From Scatophagus argus (Eukaryota; Chordata; Actinopteri; Scatophagidae): a stretch of DNA of 64,000 nucleotides. A model generated the notes under the pieces. That model had not been told where the DNA came from. It saw nothing but the letters and a program-made list of their open reading frames with translations, and searched no databases. Location: contig NC_058503.1 in assembly GCF_020382885.2 (NCBI RefSeq), forward strand, positions 18,113,535 to 18,177,534, given 5' to 3'. The translations under genes and the position numbers were made by a program. Shown piece by piece: positions 11,703 to 24,061 of this stretch (position 1 is its first letter; each line of letters starts with the position of its first letter).

Positions 11703-13642
11703 TTAGTGCTGGATCCTACGAATGGACTGCACCTGGTTGGTGTGAGCCTGGGTGCTGTACTCGTTGTAGTTTCTGTACTCGCCTTGGTGTCTGTCTCTCT
11801 CCAGGATGTACTGGTAGCCACGGTAACCAGGGAACTGGTAGGCCACCCAGCTGCAGAGAGAGAGAGAGGGAGAGAGGAAGAGGAGGGGGGAGAGTGAGTC
11901 AAGGTCAGACTTCAGCAAATCAGGAGGCTGTTTACGAGCGTGAGAGAAAGGTTTCATAAGACTGATGGCTTGACAGAAAAGAAAACATATCTTCAAATTA
12001 CATCCAGTCAGGACATGATGACCTGTCTAAGCATGTCTGTCTTAAATACTGACTTTCCGAATGATAAAAGTCATTTTCTGACTAAAAATTATAACTGTTA
12101 TAACTGCTTTAAATTATCGGATGAAGATGTGCAACTTACGCTCCTGAGTTGACTTTGATGGAGGGCACCTCCTTGCTGCACCAGCCCATGGCCTGTAGGG
12201 AGGGGTAGTCGTCGCACATCTCGAACTTACGGCCCTGGAAGTCCTCACACTCGTACAGAGTCACCTTGCTGTCACTGTGGTTCTGCGGAGGAAGAAAGAA
12301 ATGGAGGTGAGCCAGTCAAAGCAGTTGACTGAGGCTGACTAGTAAAAAGAGAAAAGAAAATTGGGATGGATGTGATAACTTACAGCACACTTGATGGGTC
12401 TGAAGGAAAGCAGGTGCTCGGTTCTGTAGCTGCTGTTTCCACTCCAGGCCTCGTAGCGAGGGTAGTCTCCCTTCTCCAGGATAAACTGCTGTCCCTGGAA
12501 CTCAGGGTACTCATAACCCACCCAGCTAGACAGTGGAAAGATGTGGGGGAGAGAGACAAGAAAAGAAACGCTGAGGTTAAATAGGTAGAGAATGATTTAA
12601 AAAAAAAAAGGATGTAAGAAACCTCTAAAAATGCAGTTATTTTATTGCACCAACTCTGAAACTGTCATTTTTTGCTAAACAATGGAGCCCAACACCCACA
12701 GAATGGCCTCGAGTAATAACAGCACGCAGCTTCTTTTGTCACTGGGAGCACAAAGCAAACATTAAATGCTGCTGCTCCTGCCTCCATCACCGCCACTGCT
12801 GCTGCTGCACCCAGGGTTTTTTATCTGATCGCCACTCAGTCACTCAGCCTTTCTGGCTCACAGCCGGCAGCTGCACACAGCCAGCTCATATCACAACGGG
12901 GTTACACTTGGATGCATGTACACACACACACACACACGTGCAAACGATAAATGCCAACTAGAAATGCAATAACACTGTAGGCTGTAATTTATGGTTTTTG
13001 TTATTCTGCCTTTCTACTTGTTGATTAGACCCTGTGCTCATGTGTTCATGTGTGCTTTAATCAGACTTTTTCAAGCAGATAAAAACAGAATTGTAAATAA
13101 TGTGATTTTATTAGATATTGTTATGAGGCAGCATCAACTTTTTTTAAGTAGCAATGTGCATCTAATGGATTATTACAGACCAATACACTGTAAAAATTAA
13201 ACTCACTCTCACTATTACTCTAATATTACTGTTGCGGTTGAGTCATTCTTTTTAAATATACTTATGCAAAATCTTTATAAGGTGTTCTCAGGCGTCTGAG
13301 AGTACAATTCTAACCAGCCGTCAACCAACCACTGACTCAAATCATAATGAAGTCAGAACTTAAATAGGTCAAAGGTGAAGTGATTTCTGTTATATATGAA
13401 AAACACATCACTTTTATAGATGAAGAGCCCAGTGGGAAAGAAGACTCAAGAGATGCGGAAGAACACAAAGAAATGTGGACTTACGGTCCATTCTCAACCT
13501 TGATGGAACGGATCTTGTTGAAGCCCCTCTCCATGATGTTCTGGCACTCCAGCATGAACTCACAGCGCTTTCCCTGGAAGTTCTCCTCCTCCCACACTGT
13601 GATCTTGAACTGGCCCATCTGCTCCATCTGTTGAGTGTTCAT
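11703..13642 (-). CDS. cryba2: Beta-crystallin A2, 4 coding exons
   Basis: Structural lens protein with two domains and four Greek-key motifs; it assembles into beta-crystallin oligomers and gives the lens its refractive index. Coding exons (minus): 13642-13485, 12525-12384 (142 bases), 12282-12140 (143 bases) and 11850-11703. Junction phases 2, 0, 2 agree and give 196 aa. One Greek key per exon follows the family plan. Telling motifs are [47 protein letters not shown] with [13 protein letters not shown], and [20 protein letters not shown] ending in QSIRRIQH, which matches human CRYBA2 (ending QSIRRVQH). An acceptor at 13674-13673 puts 30 bases of 5' untranslated sequence ahead of the ATG; exon 1 is non-coding near 14590. 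Fish have a and b copies and I cannot say which this is, though the fev/mir375 linkage would fit cryba2a. Confidence 0.96.
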
Positions 13643-14555
13643 GGCTGCTGCTTCTCCCTTGGGGGTTACTCTCTAACCAAGGCAGAGGGGTTCAAAACAG
13701 TGCAGTGTTAATAGATGGAAAGTCAAAATCTCAGAAAGACCTGCATGTCCTGAGCAGGTGCAGTAAATACAGTGTATAAGTAACAAATGTTTTGAGTATT
13801 TTAGATAAGAGTTGCAAGAAGTCTTTTAACCCAATAAACAGATGCTGGCATTTTTCTAAATAAACTTACCACAATAGTGGTACTTTAGCTTGACAAAAAG
13901 GCACTGGCTAACAAACCGGTTGTGTTTAGAGTATATTATTGCACCTTTAAGGTCCCTTTCTGCAGATGTCACAAGTAGGTTAACATATTCCTCTCAATCA
14001 TCATTTTTCCTTTCCCCCACATTAAGGATTTGTCCCTATTTCCACTGAGGAGATTGAGTCACAAACCACAGACATGCCTCCTGCCCATTGATTGTACTTT
14101 GTACTTATCCCAAACGTGTAAGCCATAGATGTAAAACGGACACGATGTCTCCAGTACAAGCTTAAGTTCTTATGTACAGAACTGATTATACCTGCTGCTA
14201 ATCATCCATAGCCTAATTTCTTTGATTTTGAACTTTACAATAAAAAAAAAATGTTTGTATGATGCTTACAGGCCAAACATAGACACACCAGTAAGGCATC
14301 ATCATGCCAGTTTTCCCTGTTGAAATGGCTGCTGGGATATAAACCAGATAACCATGAAAATAGCATTAAGTGGCTCCCATGTTTTTTCTTCTTAGCATAT
14401 CAAGTCCCATTTAAAGTCCATTCTGAGCTGTCAACCTATCAGATATGCAGTATGGGCAGCATCTTGGTGGCTGTCGAGTTCCACCCCAGTACACATAGCT
14501 GTCCCCTGATTGCAGTTTCTTAGCCAAGTCTAAGGCAGTGTGTTGATATACTTAC

Positions 14556-14595
14556 AGACAGTACTGAGGTGGGACAGATCCGGTATAATCAATGT
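14556..14595 (-). other. cryba2: Non-coding first exon of cryba2 (inferred)
   Basis: A TATA box at 14626-14619 places the start site about 30 bases on, near 14595. A strong donor (TCT/GTAAGT) follows at 14555, giving an untranslated exon of about 40 bases that would join the acceptor at 13673. The start site is inferred from TATA spacing. Confidence 0.6.
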
Positions 14596-14618
14596 CGGGG
14601 GACAGACCCTCGCCTGCG

Positions 14619-14626
14619 TTTTTATA
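14619..14626 (-). promoter_or_regulatory. cryba2: cryba2 TATA box
   Basis: TATAAAAA on the minus strand within a GC-rich setting (GGCCCTATAAAAACGCAGG), about 65 bases upstream of the exon 1 donor. Lens crystallin genes usually have TATA promoters. Confidence 0.75.
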
Positions 14627-14672
14627 GGGCCGGGCCCCCTGGACCTGCGCCACTCCATTTGCCCAGCAGCCT

Positions 14673-14685
14673 TGCACACTCAGCA
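14673..14685 (-). promoter_or_regulatory. cryba2: Candidate Maf response element of cryba2
   Basis: TGCTGAGTGTGCA on the minus strand matches the Maf recognition element TGCTGAGTCAGCA at 11 of 13 positions. It sits about 50 bases upstream of the TATA box, where lens Maf factors act in crystallin genes. A flanking CTCAGCTGCTGAG palindrome adds a second half-site. Function is inferred. Confidence 0.5.
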
Positions 14686-14894
14686 GCTGAGCAGACCCGC
14701 TGAAAGGGGAGCATTAGCCTCGTGCTTTGTGGAGGTTCCACAGAACCATTGTCCTCAGAGCCCCAAACTGACTTAGTCATCAATATGGCAGCCATGGTCA
14801 GAGGCAAACTGACCCAAGACTATACAATAGCAACGCACTGACACAACAGTTTGATTGGTGTGGCAGGATAATAGACACATTCTGGGAGCTGATC

Positions 14895-14923
14895 CTCTCG
14901 CTCTCTCTCTCTCTCTCTCTCTG
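14895..14923. repeat. (CT)n microsatellite
   Basis: A run of CT repeats with one CG interruption near its left end. Confidence 0.9.
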
Positions 14924-16275
14924 CTGTAGGTAAACTGGATCTGAAACTAGAGATGGGAAAAGGGATCACGGTCCTAGATTTGGAACTTATATATCTGGCT
15001 ATAAAAATGAGGAGCATCATCAGTGTCATGGGCTCTTCTGGGTGGGAGTATTTTACAGTATGGTGTGTTGTTGGGTGCACAAAAAGGTAAAGAGAAGGGC
15101 AATATTTTCACTGTAAGAAGTAGGAAATAAAAGGCTTTCAATTAGAATAATCATGAGACTGAAATATAAGCTGAGTGACAAATAACATTTGAGCTTAATA
15201 GAAAGTGAGGTCACCTCTAATAGGAGAACAACACAACAGGGAGTGCCTGAATATTTTTCTTAATGTCCAGTGATATTATATTTTTTAACCATATAAAGTA
15301 TATGTATATATCCCACATGTTTTTGTCCCGCATTTCAAATAGTTATCATATCCTCTAAATCTTCAAAAACATAAATAACATTTATGAAGTTAAATGTTGT
15401 GCAGTGTTAGTCATTAGTCCTGCAATTTAAACTGGGAGAGACTCCAGGTTCCAGTGCTGTGTTTTGAATTTCGGTGTTGTGGCTACATTTTTCTCCATTT
15501 GATTAAAGGTTTGTTCACACTGTAACCAGCTACTGAGAGAGATCACAGTGATGCTTTTAACATCATGAATGAAAACCGCCTCACAGTGATGTATTATGTT
15601 GGTCTTTTGTGTGCTTATTCATTTTCTGGGGGATTTTGGAGATGCATTTTCCTTCATCTTTGGTGACATCTAGTGGCAGAGGTATTTATTACATTCAGGT
15701 TGGCTGAGACAGACTGGGCTGCTCTGTTTAAAATAATGGAGGACTGAGGTGGACAGTAACAACCACAATACAGCCACAGGAAATATAGCTTGTTGTACAT
15801 ATAGAGTTAGGAACCTAGCTAGTTTCTTTATTAAAAGTGTGTGTGCGTTGGTGTGTGTAGTAGTGGGGACAAAAATCTGTTTACACAGTCACATTATGGG
15901 GACAAAACACAAGTCCCCAAAACATAAATCATTAGATATTAGGGTAAAGAGTTGCTTTAAGGTTAGGTCGAGGTTAGGTTAGGATTAGGCTCCAGGAAAT
16001 GAATGTAAATCTATGTAATGTCCCCAAAAGTGATGAAAACAAGTGTGTGTGTGTGTGTGTGCATGCGTTTCACCTGTGGCCACGTATGAGCTGTTTACTT
16101 GTATGAACAGCTTTCTCATTGTCTTCTGTTAACCCATTCATTGTTCTCCTTTCTGTGTGTCTGTGTCTCTTTGTGTTTGTGTGTGTTTGTGTGTGTGTGT
16201 GTCACCCTGGTTTCCCCCCGAAGAGCAGGTGATGGCCAGGTGAAAGAACAGGCTATTAGACACAGATGTTGTTGC

Positions 16276-16302
16276 TGTGTGTGTGTGTGTGTGTGTGTGT
16301 GT
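16276..16302. repeat. (GT)n microsatellite
   Basis: Uninterrupted GT run of about 13 units, with a second CA run at 16411-16436. Confidence 0.9.
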
Positions 16303-17370
16303 ACACATGTGCTACTACCTGAACTACTTAGTGTGTCTGTTAGTCTTTGTAGGTCTTTCATCTTTCTTCATCAGGTCTGGTAAGATGAGTCAGCTGTAGA
16401 TCCTTAAACTTACACACACACACACACACACACACATAGCTCATTTCCCAGTTAAATACAGCTGGTGTGATTTGCATGTGTCAGGGACACTGTAGTCCAG
16501 CAGAGAGCTACAGTTCTACTTTGAATCCTTATCTCCTTATCTTGCTGTATTTAAAAAAACCCATTCATTTCTTCTCGCTGCTCACTCGTGTCACATCATT
16601 TGGGAAGCAGGTACAGGATCACCAGTATTTTCAAGACGTTCACCTTTTTTCATGTTTGGATCCGGTCAATAGTTTTTCACTACATTTGACTCAGGCAGGC
16701 TCATAACATGATGGGTGGTGGTGGCTTTCCAATTGTTTTGGGCAGCCTCGTACTGGGATCCAGTATCCGATTGCACTGCAAGGTCATGTCACGGTCACAG
16801 AACGTTAGATCATTTTACATTACCAGCTGTACTCACTGATCCATCACGAAAGAAAATCATGACTGAAGAGTTCATAACTACAGAAGTCTTTCAAAGTTTT
16901 CTACCATCCACACTCTGACTCAGATGAGGTCATCTCTCCCCTAGAAATATGTGTGAAAAGCTCTTTAATTTTTTTTAATTTCTAATGAAACATGTGGCTT
17001 AATGTTTAAAAATGACTTTTTTCTGGTTATACATTTCAGTACAGTCACAATGAAACGTGTGCTTTTTCTTTTATATTTCCAAAGGCGATGACACAACGAT
17101 ATGTTTAATTTTACTGATTTGTTGTGGTGGGGCACCACTGGGTAGAATATTAACATGAAGTATATAGTGAGTATAACAAAAAATGTATACAATTAGAATT
17201 TAAAAAAATAAGATAATCGTCGTCTTTATCTCTTACTGTAAATGAAGAATACAATTCAGGCTGTATTTTTTTTTTTATTTTACTGATGGTTTGCAGCACA
17301 GGAAGTGTGTGATTTTGGTTTCTGGGTCAGTGTGAGTCTGAACTATTTGAATAGCCAGTGAATGCACCTG

Positions 17371-17410
<40 letters not shown>

Positions 17411-17411
17411 A
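17371..17411. repeat. (CA)n microsatellite
   Basis: CA repeat with one AAAC interruption. Confidence 0.9.
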
Positions 17412-20400
17412 ATGTGTTTGCATGCAAGCGCATGCACATACACACACGTGACTGTTTGTATATCTGCACGCTGACACACATAAACTCACACAGTGACACA
17501 CAGATTGCGCTGAATAAATGCCCTGCTTCAGGTGGAAGGTTGCTGTGGAGACTAATCCAGGTGAGGATGATGTGAGCAGGACATCTGCTCGTACCGCCTA
17601 CGCTTGTCCTCACTGATCTCTGCGTGGACAAACAAGCAGCTGCAGTTTACCTGCAGGAAAAACATGAGAGAAATGGGATGTAGATTGTATTATTTTCTTT
17701 GCTGTTGTCTGTGAGCTATTGCTGCTGTGGTGGATAGACACACAACAAGTATTGAATTGTGATGACAGGCGCACACACAAACACACACACCCAGCCACAA
17801 TGCAGTACAAGCAGAGCATACACCTTTTTTGCTTGAATGAGTTACATAAGCAAAATCAAGGATCGTTGCTTTTGAATCCTTGCATGTTTCTGTCTATTGA
17901 CTTCCTTTCTTTGTCGTAAAAGAGCTTGTTACGGTGCTTATTATTGGTCGCTGAAACAGGATGCTCCCATTTTTGTTCCTATAAACTATGTGAGATGTTT
18001 TTTCTGAGGTCTCCAATGTTGACTTATTACTTTCATCCTGTTGCATTTGTTCAACGATCAGAAAGTCAGAGAGTAGAGCACCAGGGGAGGGGACCGGCCT
18101 CGGGCATTTGCATGACTCTTCATTATCGATAACTGTCAGAGGAAGCAGCACACATCCTTCAGGCAGCGCACACACACAAACACACAAGCACATGTACTCG
18201 CACAGCCTCTGGAAAGCATTTGTTTCTTCATTTATAGATAGCAGCAAACAGTTTGGCAGGCACCACAAATGTAATCATGTTCCAGCTGCACAGATACAGT
18301 CGTCTTAATGGTACTGGTACAGTGTGGCCCTGCAGAGCTGAGGGTTCATAGGGTCACAGCAGGGGCAGCAGCAGTCGGTACACAAGAGAAGGCAAGTTTT
18401 ATCTTAGTGTTTGCTTTCTCTGTTTTGCTTTCTCTAAACCACATTTAGCTGACCAGTAATTAAAAGAGGCTAAAAATGACTTGTGTTTGCAACAGTTTCA
18501 AGGTAAATTAACATAAAAATCTGTTAAATTGTTGTTGTATGGATAATTATCAGATATATTGGATTCGACCGGTTTTCGCACCAACTTGGCCAACATGGAC
18601 CACAGCAGTCTTTCCTATTGTGTGTCCATTACAGTAATGAAAGGTCTGAGTTCTGCAGTGAAAGTAATTGGAAACGGTACTGCAGTATTTGTAAGCACTA
18701 CTGCACAACCTTCCAGCAGTGTTGGCACACGTTATCTGGCCTGTTTGAATGTTTTTCAGTTGTCTCTTGTTACTTTGAATTATCAGGCCCATTTTAAAGA
18801 TGACAAATATGACTGCATTGCATTCGATGTGACGTTTCCCACCTGTGTTTCAGGCGGTACCAGCTTCACCAAATGCTTCACAAGTGATGATGATGCCTCG
18901 TTTAGTGTTTGTGTTCACTATTGGTTGGATTCTTTGTTGCACTAGAACCGAATGTCCTCACACTAACATTCAGACTTCAAGCCTTAATACTATACAAATT
19001 ACCTGCATGCTAATACCGCTCCTGGAGCTGGTAGGCAGGGTGTAGCAGCAGCAGCAGGACCAGTCGGGACAGTCGTTTTAATTCGGTGCAAGGTAACCAG
19101 GATACTGAGGAGTGTGAGCTTTCCCTTCATCAGGCTTTAAACAAATATTGACAAGAGCTTCAAGCAGAAGCAAAAAGGCTGTCAGGTAGAGAGCGACATG
19201 TTGGGCAGGCTTTCACGTAATGTCTTTCTTAAGGTGTTGATACTCACACAAGGTGTTTTTTGAGGTAATAAATGAGTGATGGGGGGATTTATCAGAGAGG
19301 CAAAAGTAATGTTAAGGGAATATTGTGCAGAAAGGACCAGAGGCATTTGTGATTATTAGTGATGTATAATTTTCAAGCACAGAAAACTGAGCACAACTTG
19401 TTTTACTCGTGTCACTCTTTGGTCATATGTAAATGGACCAAATGTTTCCACTTTAAAACACTTTGGTTTTCAATAAGGACTCTAACACTTCTTTTTTCAC
19501 ACATATTGATTGCGTTTAACAAACAATTAATCCGTAGTAATATTTAGTGCATTCATTTGTTTTTGTACTGTATGTTACTCTGGATATTTTCATGCCAGAT
19601 AAAAAGCTTCAGTGCCACAGTTGAATGACTTCATCTGTTTGAAAAAGGTAGTTTATTCCTTACTAAACCAGAATAATATAGTTGCAATTTATTCTCTTGC
19701 TTTACCTCTTTATCAGAGAGTTGGACAATAAGAGACATCAGCTTATTTCTAAATTACACACTAAAGCCCCGAAAGTCTTTTAAACATATGGAACAATACA
19801 CATAACAAATGGTAAAAATGTGATGGCTGAATGCTGCATCGTAGTATTCAAATGACAGATGGCCCCATATCAGATGTCTGCAACCAGTTAATGTTTAGTT
19901 AATGATTAACAAAACCTCCCATTAAGCCCATTTCTCTGCTCCCTGCTGCTTGCCTGCAGCCTCAGCTTATGACGTAAGAGATGGACAGTAATGAATAGGT
20001 CCCTAGTGGAAAATACACGCTGTCATTGAATGTGCCAATGGGAAAGTGATTATCAAAAAAAAAAGCACCCGAGGGAGACATGGAGATTATCATCCCTGTC
20101 ATTATAAATGTCAACCTTCTCAGTACACCTGATATGATAAGACAAACACTGACTAAATAAGTTAACAGTGAATGACCATCATTTGGACACTTTGCCAGTG
20201 TCAGTTACATGTTAATCAGTAGTGACACTGAGTGTCATTTGCAGAATCATTACTGACCAGAGCAAATAAAATTAAAAGGTGTGTCTGTTAAAAGCGAGCA
20301 GGTGTTTGCATGAAAGATTGGATAAGAGAGTGGGATTCATAATCTTGCTTTTAGCTTTTCAGTGAAAACAGGAAAACATGTGTTGGGTTTGGTTTAAGCT

Positions 20401-21035
20401 GGAACTTTTTTTATATATAATCCCCTGACTTCCTCCCTTGATAACCTGAATTGCTTATTCGGTCAACCAAATTCACCGGCTGTGTAACCATATTTCTTTG
20501 ATGGACACAGATGTCTGCAAACAAACAAATTTAACAAAGAGTCTTTTTAATTGAGTCAAATGAGTATACTTTTCCATTAGTTTTTCTTCATTTCCTCCCC
20601 GTTGAACAACTAAGTGTGACTCCAGTAGTCAGTTGGCTGACAGGGCTTGGAGCCAGCTGCCAGCTGTATGCAAATAAGACAATCTATTCAGTTAAAAAGT
20701 CTTTATGCCTGGTGCTTCAGTTACTGAAACTATTTAGAGATGAAGTCGTCCTAGAAAGATGGTCCTGACTTCATGGCTGAGGTATTTTCTTAGAAAAGTA
20801 TTCTACATTTTTGAGGGTTTTAACACTGATTTGGCTCACTTGTGGTGCAGTCTGGCCTTTCCCACTGAGCGCCTTTGAAACCCATTAAAACAAATTTCAC
20901 CGGTGGAATCTTTTGAAACAGCTCAACCAAAAGCAACGTCCCATCATTTGTCTGAAATGAGGCTCTACAGTATTAACAACAGTGATGCTCCCGTCAAAAT
21001 AAACTTTGTGTCTTTTCCAGTTGCCAACCCGTACC

Positions 21036-21098
21036 TGCGTAACGCGAGCCGAACGAACAAAACTTCATCTTCAGGTATTGTACGTGAGGCTCAACGTG
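21036..21098 (-). ncRNA. mir375: microRNA miR-375 precursor
   Basis: The minus strand at 21061-21040 reads a 22-base sequence that begins TTTGTTCGTTCGGCTCGCG and ends TTA. As far as I recall this is the mature miR-375 of fish (human ends GTGA). The mature strand is on the 3' arm, as in the family. The 5' arm (about 21098-21080) contains GAGCC, then ACG and ACAA, which pair with GGCTC, CGT and TTGT of the mature arm. The loop is about 16 bases around TACCTGAAGATGAAG. miR-375 restrains insulin secretion and supports endocrine pancreas, pituitary and sensory cells. In human MIR375 also lies next to CRYBA2 on the same strand, as here. Confidence 0.96.
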
Positions 21099-21458
21099 AA
21101 GCAAATACGGATATGAAAAAGTCACAAGAACCTTTCACAGTGTGGCGATGATCCAAAGACAGAGAGAGAGAGAGAGAGTTGGTGAGCACGTAACAGCTGG
21201 CTTCCTGTGTTGTCCGGTAACCTTTGGAGGGAGATTTGGAAAAGTTAGAACACCAAGCAACTATACAATCTTGGTAAGAATGGAAACTCTAAAGAAAATT
21301 TAAAAAAAAAAGAAAAACCAAAACAGAAACGCGAATGAAAAGCAGAACAGCGTACCTTTGGAAGAAACGAGACAGAAAAGGTCAAAATGCGCAAACTCGG
21401 TCAGGTTTGGCTCAGCTTTTACGCGTACTGAATGTATGCTCTTTGTGACAGGTATACA

Positions 21459-21467
21459 CCTTTTATA
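21459..21467 (-). promoter_or_regulatory. mir375: Candidate TATA box of the mir375 primary transcript
   Basis: TATAAAAGG on the minus strand about 400 bases upstream of the mature miR-375. This would place the start near 21435, a few hundred bases upstream of the hairpin. The mammalian mir-375 promoter is likewise a compact TATA promoter just upstream of the hairpin. Assignment is inferred from position. Confidence 0.55.
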
Positions 21468-21664
21468 CCTCCACTGCTTCTTCCTATCACCCCCCGCCCT
21501 TTCTCTCTCCACCCTTCACGGGTCTCTCCACCCCTCATGGATGAGAACTGCTGAGAGGATCCTCAGGGCAAGCACAGACACCTGTCACACGGTGCGTTGG
21601 TCTGATCCAATATTGACATAAAGGGGGAAGGGTGCGAGCGTGAATGTCGGGGGGCACACACCCA

Positions 21665-21665
<1 letters not shown>

Positions 21666-21691
<26 letters not shown>
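21666..21691. repeat. (AC)n microsatellite
   Basis: About 13 AC units, roughly 200 bases upstream of the inferred mir375 start. Confidence 0.9.
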
Positions 21692-21695
<4 letters not shown>

Positions 21696-21699
21696 GAAT

Positions 21700-23330
21700 G
21701 TTTCTTACCAACCCTTTCACTCCATCTAAAGCACCCTCCCTCCCTGCCTCCCTCATCGTCCTGTGTGCCAGGCAACGTGTCTGACCTTTGTGCCTGAGTT
21801 GATTTGTAAAAGAAAAAGGCGCATTGTAACATCACTACCTGTAACATCACTGTTCAGTTTGTCCCATTCATCGCCTGTTCGTTTCCATATCATATGCCTT
21901 GCAAATTACTTTCTGCTGTTGGGTGGCTCAACCTTGTTCGACAACTTTGGGAGGGAGGGAGGGGGGGGCGGTGTCCTGGTGTTGTGGAAGGAAAATGTTT
22001 GGGGTTCAAACTGGACCCAAAAGGAAAATCCACCCTGAGAGACACGAGGAAACTTTAATGTAATGTATAAAGACGCATCTCCCCAGACGAGAAAAGTCCA
22101 GGTGACAGCTTTTTTGTTTGCAGTCCGTCCAATGACAGCCGTGCTTCACTACCAAGATGTATCAGGAAATAACTCTGCTGAACCCTAAATAATCTATATG
22201 TCAAGAGTAAAGAAAACCATTGGTAATTTTTGGAGAAGACAACTCGCAACAGAACCTGTTCAGTACATAACGACAGCAGGTCAGGGATGTTGTTCCCGCT
22301 CTGTGGGTTGGACCTCTGCAGCTGCAAACTTAGCGCATGTCTTTAAATGAGAGTTTGATACATAAAACTGAGCTTAATTTTCATGGTCGGTGCTTCTCAT
22401 CCTGCAGAAACTGTTGTGTGATGTGAACCGATCAGGAATGAAAGAATAACTGAGGACACCGTCAGAGTCGGGACTGAAACAGAACCTGACTTAAAAACTG
22501 GTGGCATAGAACTTAAAAGGTAGGAGAGGTTAACAGGCGGGAGGTGTAATTTAAAACAAAAAAAATGTTGAGTTGCATTATGGGAATTGTAGGATCCAAG
22601 CTTGATTAATACTAAGGACAAGTATGTATGTAAACAAGATGTTTAGAAAAGTTTATTCAAAGGACGAGCAGTTTTATTACAATTACTCTGCATGTCTAAT
22701 GCTTATTTCTGAAAGACTTTATAGATTGTTTATAAAATGCTTCAATTTATTGACTAAACCATTTTCATGATATACACTGTAAATCAAAACCAATGAGACA
22801 TCATCCTTAGTGAGTATTAAGACCACAAAATATACAAGGTTTTTATGAGACTCAGATTCACATTGATAAATAAATAAATACACAAATATTGTCAAGCTTA
22901 TTTGTAAACTTCTAGATTTTTCATTTTAGCTTATTCTGTTGGCTCATTCATAATTCAGACTCCTCTTTCATATCAACTCAAAATCATCTTTTATGGATTG
23001 GTAGTACATATGGTATACAGGTGACATTTTTTTCAATAATGTTTATTTTCTTATTTTGAAATACAGTATATGCCTTGGAGTTAATCCTGGGTAAACCAGA
23101 TTCAAGTGTGTTCAAAGGGCAGTAGATGTTTGAATGTAACATTTAAGCAATTCTTTATATGTTAAAACTTTAATGTATGTTGGCTCTCATTTAACCCAAC
23201 CTGAGATTAAAAACCAATTTACAAAATGCAGAAAAACAGATATGCAGTGAAATATTACTTGAAGTCCTTATGTGCACAGCAGGGGAGAAATATTAAACAC
23301 TCAAGTTTAAAAAGAGTTTTTCCAACATGT
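21700..23330. other. Intergenic stretch between mir375 and umps
   Basis: No coding exon recognised. A G-rich stretch (GGGAGGGAGGGGGGGG near 21950) is the only notable composition feature. Open frames such as minus 22055-22327 carry no known motif. Confidence 0.5.
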
Positions 23331-23965
23331 ATTATTTATTGAAGTATTTAGTGTCTTTTTCTTTAGCCATAAAAGGAAATTAAATGGAGGAGGAACACAA
23401 CAAACAAGATCACAGTGACAGAGGAGACTTTACATTCATTCATTAAATCCAGAACATCACCAAGAACAACTTTAAGTCATTTCACTGCAGGCATGTCCAG
23501 CAGTACCAAACTTGTCCCAGGTCCAGGACACACCACAAGCTACTTTTAAAGGGAAATGTCACAACCAGGAGGTGATTCTATCTTATATAGACAAAACTGC
23601 TTTTCAACTGTCTTTTCAGAGAGAAAGTTAGCGGAAAAAATACTGGTAGATCAGTTCTGTGCAATCACATTCTAAATGAATTTCAGCAACACTGACGGCA
23701 GACATCGGACTCAACCAAGACAGACAAATCAAAAGAAAAAGTTGAAAAATAAACATCAAGCAGCCTAATCAGCATTTACGTGATCCAGAATTTTCTCAGG
23801 CAAGTCAAAAGCCAGCATTTTGTAGCTGACCAAACCGTGTTATGGCCTTCCCTTAAAAATTAAAAATAGTTACATTGAGACCACAGTCAACATTATGGTC
23901 CATTAGTGTTCTGTTCCTGACTAAGCCTGATATGACACTTACAGTACATATGGATTCAAAATCGA

Positions 23966-23971
23966 TTTATT
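23966..23971 (-). terminator. umps: Candidate umps polyadenylation signal
   Basis: AATAAA on the minus strand about 800 bases after the umps stop. A second AATAAA at 23340-23335 would extend the 3' untranslated region to about 1.4 kb. I cannot tell which is used. Confidence 0.45.
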
Positions 23972-24027
23972 GCTGATACTTTGTAAAGCTGGAAGTAAAG
24001 ACTCTGACTAGGAGAGATTTGTTCACA

Positions 24028-24061
24028 TTCGATACAAAACAACGTTCTGTTTTGTATCGAA
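24028..24061. repeat. Perfect inverted repeat, 13-base arms
   Basis: TTCGATACAAAAC, an 8-base spacer (AACGTTCT), then GTTTTGTATCGAA. It lies about 710-745 bases past the umps stop, just upstream of the nearer polyadenylation signal, so a hairpin would sit in the mRNA 3' end. No known RNA family is recognised. Confidence 0.8.

Larger units (their letters stand above)
14700..21030. other. Intergenic stretch between cryba2 promoter and mir375
   Basis: No coding exon is supported. The longest frame (plus 18559-18945, 128 codons) has no recognisable domain and no intron signals. GT/CA microsatellites are frequent (near 16043, 16185, 16276-16302, 16411-16436 and 17371-17411). GGGGAC-type phrases with GT repeats at 15850-16060 resemble a worn repetitive element common in fish genomes. 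mir375 regulatory DNA may lie here but I cannot point to it. Confidence 0.5.

Noticed and set aside
18559-18945. 128-codon open frame on the plus strand in the cryba2-mir375 gap
   Set aside because: No recognisable domain, no splice context and ordinary intergenic composition.
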